A stretch of DNA of 38,352 bases, taken from contig JAAFKI010000008.1 in assembly GCA_021399345.1 (NCBI GenBank), positions 1 through 38,352 on the forward strand. The letters run 5' to 3'. Every line of letters begins with the position of its first letter. Positions within the stretch are counted from its first letter, which is position 1. The position numbers were made by a program, and so were the translations under genes. The stretch comes from Candidatus Heimdallarchaeota archaeon (lineage in GTDB: Archaea; Asgardarchaeota; Heimdallarchaeia; Heimdallarchaeales; Heimdallarchaeaceae). The notes beneath the pieces are model-generated. The model did not search any database. It had not been told where the DNA came from and saw only the letters and a list, made by a program, of their open reading frames with translations. Positions 23,701-29,553 of this stretch are shown one piece after another.

Positions 23701-26700
23701 GTTACCTTGACAAGAATTCAGTAAGAGTTAGAAAAGTATGTGAACACTGTGGTTCAGCTTTTGATTTAAGCTATTCTAGAAGAGAAATAAGCTACTGTAG
23801 CCAAAAATGCTCAATTGAAGTTTTCAATACTGATGAAAAAATAAAGCACAATAGAATAAAGAGTATAAATTATGCTTATAAGAAAAAAACTGAAAATAAC
23901 AAAGAACTTCAAATTAAGATATTCAAAGAATTAAAATCTGAATTTAAACGTATTCCTTTCAAGAAAGAGTGGGTAAGCAAATGTAAAGATGAAGAAATTC
24001 CGTATAGATTGGGTACAAAATACGGATTTCAAACTTACTATGAACTCAAAGAAGCTGCAGTTATGTATAATCATCGCATTGTAGATGTCAAGTATATAGG
24101 TAAGGAAGATGTTTATAATGGAACAGTAGATGATTTTCACAGCTATTTCATTGGAGGATTTACATCAAGATCTGACAAAAGCAAGAAAATAACCTATCTC
24201 AAGACGAGAAATTGCGGTGAATTACCTATGCTAGCTTGGGAGAGTTGTAATCTCGGTTCTGTTAACCTTTTGCAGCACGTAAAAAAAGGTAAAATCGATT
24301 GGGACTTGCTGGAAGAATCCGTACGAACAGCTGTTCGTTTTCTAGATAATGTAATAGAAAAAAATCAGTATATACTTCCAGAAATCGAACAGATAACTAA
24401 AGCTAATCGAAAAATAGGTCTTGGAATTATGGGTTTTGCTGATTTACTTGTAAAACTAGAAATTCGTTATGATTCAGAAGAGGGGTTAGCTAAAGCAAAT
24501 GAAGTGATGGCTTTTGTGCAAAAAACTGCACGGGATGAATCTCGAGTATTAGGTGAAAAGAAAGGTAATTTTCCCAATTTCAATAAAAGTATATACAGAG
24601 ATCAAACTGAAAACCTTCGAAATGCTACTGTTACTTCAATAGCACCTACAGGAACTATCTCTTTAATTGCTGGCTGTTCAAGCGGTATCGAACCTTATTA
24701 TGCTATAGCTTTTACTCGAAATGTACTAGATGGAAAGAAGCTTTTTGATGTCAATCCACTTTTTGAACAAAATCTAAAGGATTTGAAAATCCATTCAGAA
24801 GAACTACTAGAAAAAGTGTCTTCCTCTAACACTATTCAAGGTTTGGAAGATATTCCTGAGGATTTAAGAAATATATTTGTTACTTCTCACGATATAACTC
24901 CTGAATGGCATATTAGAATGCAAGCTGCTTTTCAGAGGTATAATGACAACGCTACATCAAAATGTATTCACGAGAATTCATTGATGATGACTAATCAAGG
25001 AATACTAAAAATTAAGGAGTGTGGATATGCTAATTGTGATGACAGTTTTGCTAAACCTCTTGAGAACTTAGAAGTTCTAAATGGTGAAGGAGGGAATCTA
25101 AATAAAGTTACATCTCATTATAGTGCTGGTCATAAAGAAGCTACAAGAATACGTTTAAGAAACGGTTCTGTGTTGATCGGAGCTACAGATAGTCATCATG
25201 TTTTAACACCTGAAGGATGGAAATTATTAAAAAAATTGAAAAAGAATGATTTGGTATGTGTAAGACACAATTTTCCTGCTATCCATACTCAAGGTAGGAA
25301 AGAAATAGTATTTGAGTATGAGTTCAAAACAAGCTCAAACAAAATACCAATACCCACTCAGATTAGTGATGATCTTGCTTTATGGTTAGGAATGCTTGTT
25401 GCAGATGGGAGTTTAACAGAGGTTACAGGTTCTGTGACTTTGCATGAAAAAAATGATAAAATTGGTAAGATTTTTGATGATGTTTCAATAAGACTTTTTG
25501 GTGTTAAACCAAAAACAGTAAAGGATAAACGAACTTCAGTGAAATCTCACATTATCACTTCAAGAACATTAGTTCGATTTACAAAGGAGCTTATAGGAGA
25601 TAATGCTTATAACAAACATATTCCAAAGCAGATTTTGCTAGGCAATGAATCAGAAAAAATCGCTTTTGTAAGAGGTGTTACTTTAGATGGTTTTAATTAT
25701 AAACAAGGGGGGTTAATTGTTTATAATGGGATGTCAGAGGTTCTTTCGTATGAATTAGCTGAACTATTACGAAGTTTTGGTGTTCCCTTAGTTTTTCAAG
25801 GAATGAAAAATGTGAAAGGGCATGGGATGAGTTATTATGTAGAAATCAGCAACCAGTTGTTAGAAATAATTAAACCTCTAGAACATCACAAGATATCTGA
25901 CAGCTATTTCAAGAAATATTTTGTTCAAATTGATTCTAAGGAGGTTTCAAGTCTTAAATTGCCTTCAAACCATTCAAACTATTCAAATCTTAGATGGTTA
26001 AAGCAATCTAAAAGAAATTACTGTTGGAATACAGTTGCTGAAGAACTTGGCCTTACAATTATCACCCCTGTAGAAAAAGTTGAATCAAACGAAGAGCTTG
26101 ATCCTCAAAAAATGTATGATATAGAAGTTGAAGAAAAACATACTTACTTAGTTAGTGGAATCGTTTCGCACAATACAATTAATTTCTCCTCAACTGCTAC
26201 AAAGGAGGATATCGCCAATGCGTATATGTTAGCATACAAACAAGGGTGCAAAGGTATAACTGTTTATCGCGATGGTTCAAGAAAATATCAGGTACTTTCA
26301 ACAAAAAAACCAGAAAAGCAAGATTCAAAGAAACTAACTATTATTTCTGAGAAAGTCGAACCAAGACCTAGACCTGAGGTAACAGTTGGACGAACCCATA
26401 AGATTCGTTCAGGTTGCGGTAATCTTTATGTCACTGTTAATAGTGATGAAACGGGGGTTTGTGAAGTTTTTGTTCAGGTAGGTAAGAGTGGAGGTTGTAT
26501 TGCTAGCCAAAGTGAGGCTGTTGGACGATTAATCTCTCTTGCATTGAGATCAGGTGTAAAATTGGAATCGATAGCCGACCATTTAGCAGGAATAAGATGT
26601 CCAAGTCCAAATTTCTATCAAGGACAAACTGTTTTATCATGTCCAGATGGAATAGCTCATGTTCTGGAGAAATATCTAGATGGTGAAACCATCGTCCGTT

Positions 26701-26798
26701 CTAATGGAGTAATTGCTTGTCCAGATTGTGGAAGCATGTTAGAGTTTGCTGAAGGGTGCTTTACTTGCAAGAGTTGCGGTTATAGTAAATGCGATTAA
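20769..26798 (+). CDS. nrdJ: Adenosylcobalamin-dependent (class II) ribonucleotide reductase with three inteins
   Basis: One frame of 2009 codons encodes a reductase of about 720 residues after removal of three inteins (residues 106-531, 690-1148, 1399-1802). The enzyme turns ribonucleotides into deoxyribonucleotides using a thiyl radical. Extein landmarks: LPNSPTLMNAG (62-72), LSAC81, SGGGTGFSFSKLRPK after intein 1, ESTNP joined to C1149-GE after intein 2 (the catalytic Cys and Glu), CNLGSVNL, PTGTISLIAG, CSSGIEPYYA, and a C-terminal region with SCPDG and a zinc-ribbon-like CPDCG...CKSCGYSKC. The TSCPD-like end and absence of an NrdB gene support class II. GTG start with GAAAGGGG upstream. 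Confidence 0.92.
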   Translation: MTEVILSKNAQIVLEKRYLLRDENNKVIETPEEMFNRVASSISSSEEERLEFLELMTSLRFLPNSPTLMNAGTALGQLSACFVLPIEDDMSSIFDAVKHSALIHQCLTKDSLVMTSDGLVEIKNVKSNSLVETDEGVFSVSKVYYNGKKPVYKVETAHGYSITGTKLHKLLVMNKDGKHCWKEVGSLKKGDWLIIKPSNWLGSKIKLPMFEYVPKTGRNQTSFKPILYDLPDILTPELSELIGLYIADGSNHRDGIRFTVGKHEEEVVDRINNLSMILFGKMPSSVEFESVFEVGILSVQIKEWLNFLGFLKKKSSEAEIPKLILESSEENIRAFLKGLFNADGCIRKSGHITYTSSSHKLISDLQIVLLHLGIPTRKYRNKTTGVYQISICTKSGFINYKNKIGFISKKKKYRLKDIKSEDIFKRGQMIPYQNQRIRDWYKTIPKGEKIKVLKEYGGLVYRSEIRELSYQKLKMLTKLEMKPDFFDELLLSEDILYTQVREIKSVGIMEVFDLTVPEKHAYIANGFISHNSGGGTGFSFSKLRPKNDVVKTTGGIASGPLSFMEVFNAATNTVKQGGRRRGANMGILRVDHPDIMEFITCKEDQNRLTNFNLSVAITEHFMKAVEKNEDYDLINPRINKVSGKMNAKEVFNKIVEMAWKNGEPGIVFIDRINQDNPTPELGEIESTNPCVTGDTLVYTADGRGSVSIKQLADEGQDVPVFSENFEGKIAIRYMRNPRKTGTKQPIYRISLDTGDEIKATANHRFYLRDGSMKRVDELKPNDSLHILTKRLQPQKGIYTVTEFNRYWRMYNRGKSDKSEHTHIASFFHNNDKSIPEEFVVHHKDFNSENNEPENLEIMTIDAHYLLHGESIKGNNNPIYKIKKDNKKWELYKKKNPFYQTKGENNPRFGVVLSDGVKKKIGVSIRNRHAIDPNYKKILSNISIKLWQNKRYRKKTELGYRRRAKRKLEYCKKQTDLECYLDKNSVRVRKVCEHCGSAFDLSYSRREISYCSQKCSIEVFNTDEKIKHNRIKSINYAYKKKTENNKELQIKIFKELKSEFKRIPFKKEWVSKCKDEEIPYRLGTKYGFQTYYELKEAAVMYNHRIVDVKYIGKEDVYNGTVDDFHSYFIGGFTSRSDKSKKITYLKTRNCGELPMLAWESCNLGSVNLLQHVKKGKIDWDLLEESVRTAVRFLDNVIEKNQYILPEIEQITKANRKIGLGIMGFADLLVKLEIRYDSEEGLAKANEVMAFVQKTARDESRVLGEKKGNFPNFNKSIYRDQTENLRNATVTSIAPTGTISLIAGCSSGIEPYYAIAFTRNVLDGKKLFDVNPLFEQNLKDLKIHSEELLEKVSSSNTIQGLEDIPEDLRNIFVTSHDITPEWHIRMQAAFQRYNDNATSKCIHENSLMMTNQGILKIKECGYANCDDSFAKPLENLEVLNGEGGNLNKVTSHYSAGHKEATRIRLRNGSVLIGATDSHHVLTPEGWKLLKKLKKNDLVCVRHNFPAIHTQGRKEIVFEYEFKTSSNKIPIPTQISDDLALWLGMLVADGSLTEVTGSVTLHEKNDKIGKIFDDVSIRLFGVKPKTVKDKRTSVKSHIITSRTLVRFTKELIGDNAYNKHIPKQILLGNESEKIAFVRGVTLDGFNYKQGGLIVYNGMSEVLSYELAELLRSFGVPLVFQGMKNVKGHGMSYYVEISNQLLEIIKPLEHHKISDSYFKKYFVQIDSKEVSSLKLPSNHSNYSNLRWLKQSKRNYCWNTVAEELGLTIITPVEKVESNEELDPQKMYDIEVEEKHTYLVSGIVSHNTINFSSTATKEDIANAYMLAYKQGCKGITVYRDGSRKYQVLSTKKPEKQDSKKLTIISEKVEPRPRPEVTVGRTHKIRSGCGNLYVTVNSDETGVCEVFVQVGKSGGCIASQSEAVGRLISLALRSGVKLESIADHLAGIRCPSPNFYQGQTVLSCPDGIAHVLEKYLDGETIVRSNGVIACPDCGSMLEFAEGCFTCKSCGYSKCD
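21084..22361 (+). mobile_element. Intein 1 of NrdJ, LAGLIDADG endonuclease type
   Basis: 426 residues, from C106 (CLTKDSLVMTSDG) to N531 (FISHN), followed by Ser of the conserved SGGGTG loop. Splicing blocks are intact: N-terminal Cys, a block-B TGTKLHKLL segment with a His, block-F AYIANGF and terminal His-Asn. Two dodecapeptide motifs, LIGLYIADGS and FLKGLFNADG, mark a LAGLIDADG homing endonuclease. Removal joins ALIHQ to SGGGTGFSF exactly as in intein-free reductases. Confidence 0.93.
22836..24212 (+). mobile_element. Intein 2 of NrdJ, HNH endonuclease type
   Basis: 459 residues, from C690 (CVTGDTLVYTADG) to N1148, followed by the catalytic Cys of CGE. Block B reads ATANHRFYL. The insert lacks LAGLIDADG motifs but has an HNH-like segment (VVHHKDFNSENNEPENLEIM, H841-H842 and N854) and a CEHC...CSQKC zinc-finger-like motif. 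The C-terminal end is unusual: FHSYFIGGF is followed by about 15 extra residues, and the penultimate residue is Arg (KTRN) rather than His. Confidence 0.88.
24963..26174 (+). mobile_element. Intein 3 of NrdJ, LAGLIDADG endonuclease type
   Basis: 404 residues, from C1399 (CIHENSLMMTNQG) to N1802 (GIVSHN), followed by Thr1803 of TINFSSTATKED. Block B reads GATDSHHVLTPEG and block F YDIEVEEKHTYLVSG. Dodecapeptide motifs LGMLVADGSL and VRGVTLDGFN indicate a LAGLIDADG endonuclease; the second lacks the usual first acidic pattern (T-L-D-G). Removal joins DNATSK to TINFS, a continuous reductase segment. Confidence 0.92.
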
Positions 26799-26861
26799 CC
26801 TTTCTTTTTCTTTTACTTTTCAAGCATAAGGTTTTTTTGTATTAAAGTTTGTATTGGTTTG

Positions 26862-27920
26862 ATGATTGTCTGGTTTGATGCTGTAACTTCAAAAGAACCC
26901 TTATTATTTAATGCAATAGCGAAAGAATTAGAGAAAGCAGGTCATGAAGCTATTTTCACATGCAGAAATTATGATTATGTTGCTAGTCTTTTCTTTCTTT
27001 TGGACTTAGATGTAGAAATAATGGGTAGACATGGGGGAGGAACTCTGTATGGCAAATTGAAAGCAGGAAATGAGAGAATTGCACAACTTGCAGAATATAT
27101 TAATGGTCTTGAAAATAAACCAGATTACCATATATCCTTCTCATCCCCTGAATCAACCAGAGTAGCTTTTGGTTTAGGAATACCTACAATTACAATCAAT
27201 GACTCACCCCATGCAAAGGCTGTTGGAAAATTGACAATCCCATTATCCAAATATTTAGTTTATAGTTCATGTATAACTGATGATAAATGGTTTTCACTTG
27301 GAGCCACACGAGATCAATTAGAGCCATATGATGGTATTGATGAAGTAGCATGGTTGCAGGATTTTAAACCTCAAAAAGAAACTCTTGAAATGTTAGGATT
27401 ACATGTAGATGATAGTTTCATTGTAGGTCGTCCAGAGGAAAGCAGTGCAGCTTATATGCTTGAAAGAAATATGGTTGGACAAACTCATCTTGTTGAGATT
27501 TTGGAAGAAGTTTTCGAAACATATGATGGAAGAGCTGTAATTTTTCCCAGATATGAAAGCCAAGAAAAAATATTAAAAAAGAAATTTAAGAACAGAATTA
27601 TTGTTCCCCCAAGAGCTGTTGATACATTATCGTTGTATTATTATTCAGACTTGTGTATAACAGGAGGGGCTACCATGGCTAGAGAAGCAGCAGCTTTAGG
27701 AACACCTTCTATTTCCTACTATCCTAATCCTCTTGATGTTCTTGAATATATTTCAGATATAGGAATTCCTTTACACAATGAATATACAATTCAATCAGCT
27801 ATTCTTAAAGCGAAAGAGCTCATCGATAAATCTGAGGATAAGCTTACAATGAGAAGTAAAACAAAACAAATTCTAGCAGAACTGGAATCACCCACTACAA
27901 AGATTTCCACTTTATTGTAA
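26862..27920 (+). CDS. DUF354 family protein, GT-B-like fold
   Basis: 352 residues from ATG 26862; a TTG one codon upstream is ignored. The N-terminus MIVWFDAVTSKEPLLFNAIAKELEKAGHE is the signature of the archaeal DUF354 family, followed by FTCRNYD, GRHGG and GIPTITINDSPHA. A C-terminal half has FPRYESQ and DLCITGGATMAREAAALGTPSIS, like the nucleotide-sugar-binding half of GT-B glycosyltransferases. Biochemical function is not established for the family; a glycosyltransferase or epimerase-like role in surface glycans is inferred from the fold. Same strand as nrdJ and the aminotransferase, but separated by 63 and 66 nt, and pyrimidine-rich DNA follows nrdJ. Confidence 0.8.
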   Translation: MIVWFDAVTSKEPLLFNAIAKELEKAGHEAIFTCRNYDYVASLFFLLDLDVEIMGRHGGGTLYGKLKAGNERIAQLAEYINGLENKPDYHISFSSPESTRVAFGLGIPTITINDSPHAKAVGKLTIPLSKYLVYSSCITDDKWFSLGATRDQLEPYDGIDEVAWLQDFKPQKETLEMLGLHVDDSFIVGRPEESSAAYMLERNMVGQTHLVEILEEVFETYDGRAVIFPRYESQEKILKKKFKNRIIVPPRAVDTLSLYYYSDLCITGGATMAREAAALGTPSISYYPNPLDVLEYISDIGIPLHNEYTIQSAILKAKELIDKSEDKLTMRSKTKQILAELESPTTKISTLL

Positions 27921-27986
27921 GTAACGTGGTCTTGTTCCCTACGAAAAGATTTAATTTAACTCCGTTTTTACTCGAATTGGTTATTA

Positions 27987-29147
27987 ATGACTTTTTATTC
28001 AGAGAAAATGCAAAAAATTAAACCAAGTGGCATTCGAGAACTTTTTGCAAAAGCACAAGGTATACCCGATACAATTTCCTTAGGTATTGGTGCACCAGAT
28101 ATTACAACTCCCGAAGTGCTAAAAAGAGAAATGCGATATGCTGTAGATTTCAATTACAACAACTATGACCAATCTCCAGGCAATCCCAAGCTTCGAACAA
28201 TGGTTGCGAGAAAATATAAAGAAGAATATGGAGTCGATTATAGCTCAGATGGAGTTCTAATAACTTGTGGGGGTGTTCAGTTAGTATATACAGCATTACA
28301 AACTTATCTGGGAAAAGGTGATGAAGTATTGATTCAAGACCCTTCATTCTTAACTTATCCTCATCAAGTACAGTTAGCTGGAGGAAAAACAGTTTGGATG
28401 TCATCTACTAGTGATTTCAAGATAGATATTGAGAAAATGAAAGAGACAGTCAATGACAAAACTAAAATGATGATTTTGAATTTTCCAAGCAATCCCACTG
28501 GAGCTATTATGGAGAAACATGAGTTAAAAGCACTTGTTGATATAGCTGTAGATCACAATCTAATGATAATTAGTGATGAAGTGTATGAATACTATACATT
28601 CGATGAAAAAAAGCATGTACATATAGGTTCAATAGATGGTGCTTATGAAAGAACTTTGACTGCTAATTCTTTTTCAAAAACCTTTGCTATTCCTGGATGG
28701 AGGATAGGGTTTGGAGTATCAACAGTTGAAATCATGAAACCCATGATTGACTATCATACTTATGTCATTGCAAATGCAACTACACCAGCACAAGTAGCTC
28801 TTGCAAATTATATGCATACAGATGAAGCAAAAGAATTCCAAAAATACATTAAAGAAGAGTTTCAACAAAGAAGAGATGCTATTGTTGATGGTTTCAACTC
28901 AATTGAAGGTATTAAGTGTCATAAATCATCAGGATCATTCTATTGCTATCCAGATATATCTGAATCAAAATATCCAACTGGAGAAGAATTTTCTAACAAA
29001 GCCTTCGAGGATGCTAGAGTTGTTCTGGTTCCTGGAACTGAATTTGGACCAACTCAAAAAAATAACATAAGAGCAAGTTTCGGTTCGGTTAATTTAGCGA
29101 AAATAGAAGACGTTATTCACAGATTAACTAGAATGTTGGAACAATAA
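27987..29147 (+). CDS. Pyridoxal-phosphate aminotransferase, aspartate/aromatic class I-II type
   Basis: 386 residues. PLP enzyme that moves an amino group between an amino acid and a 2-oxo acid in the cytoplasm. Motifs: GAPDITTP near 35-42, YDQSPGNPKLR (60-70), NPTG (169-172), SDEVYEYY (196-203), and SFSKTFAIPGWRIGFG (228-243) with the Schiff-base Lys231. The C-terminal RASFG binds the substrate carboxylate through Arg. Substrate range within this broad family (Asp, Ala, aromatic) cannot be told from motifs. A TTTAATTTA box lies about 33 nt upstream of the ATG, so it has its own promoter with a very short leader. Confidence 0.9.
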   Translation: MTFYSEKMQKIKPSGIRELFAKAQGIPDTISLGIGAPDITTPEVLKREMRYAVDFNYNNYDQSPGNPKLRTMVARKYKEEYGVDYSSDGVLITCGGVQLVYTALQTYLGKGDEVLIQDPSFLTYPHQVQLAGGKTVWMSSTSDFKIDIEKMKETVNDKTKMMILNFPSNPTGAIMEKHELKALVDIAVDHNLMIISDEVYEYYTFDEKKHVHIGSIDGAYERTLTANSFSKTFAIPGWRIGFGVSTVEIMKPMIDYHTYVIANATTPAQVALANYMHTDEAKEFQKYIKEEFQQRRDAIVDGFNSIEGIKCHKSSGSFYCYPDISESKYPTGEEFSNKAFEDARVVLVPGTEFGPTQKNNIRASFGSVNLAKIEDVIHRLTRMLEQ

Positions 29148-29201
29148 AAGGGAAAATGAAATAATTTAAAAATGATAATAACAAATCAATGGTGAGAACT
29201 A

Positions 29202-29387
29202 ATGGCAGAGGAAAAACCTAAACTTAACATTTACTGCAAATTCTGTGAGAAAGTGTGTGAGCAAGACTTTATTGGAGAAGATAGGACAAAAGCTTTCATT
29301 CTAACATTTTATTGTCCTGAGTGCGGAAGTTATCAAGTATTCGATTTCTTTGGGAGCCAGTTTGAGCAACCAACTGAGTTAGATTGA
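29202..29387 (+). CDS. Small zinc-ribbon protein
   Basis: 61 residues. Two Cys pairs, C12-x2-C15 and C38-x2-C41, with an extra C19, form a likely single zinc ribbon (YCKFCEKVC and FYCPECGSYQ). Such short archaeal zinc-ribbon proteins often act with nucleic acids or as transcription and translation accessory factors, but no specific family is recognised. It lies 54 nt after the aminotransferase. CAAAGAAA just after the stop can pair with TTTCTTTG (29414-29421), within a T-rich tract, as a weak terminator. Confidence 0.65.
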   Translation: MAEEKPKLNIYCKFCEKVCEQDFIGEDRTKAFILTFYCPECGSYQVFDFFGSQFEQPTELD

Positions 29388-29496
29388 ACAAAGAAATCAC
29401 AATTTTATTCTTCTTTCTTTGAGATTGTTAGTGATTTAAACAGAGCCAGTTTCAAAAAATTATAATTCAAAAATAAAAGTTCGAAAAAACACGAAC

Positions 29497-29511
29497 ATTA
29501 TATTTTTAAAT
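29497..29511 (+). promoter_or_regulatory. TATA box of the large surface-protein gene
   Basis: ATTATATTTTTAAAT, centred about 50 nt before ATG 29554, predicts a transcript starting near 29530 with a leader holding GAGGGGT. Directly upstream lies an inverted repeat GTTCG (29479-29483) / CGAAC (29492-29496) that could be a regulator site. Confidence 0.4.
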
Positions 29512-29553
29512 GAAAATTTGCTATATAGTTATAGAACCAAGAGGGGTTCAAAT

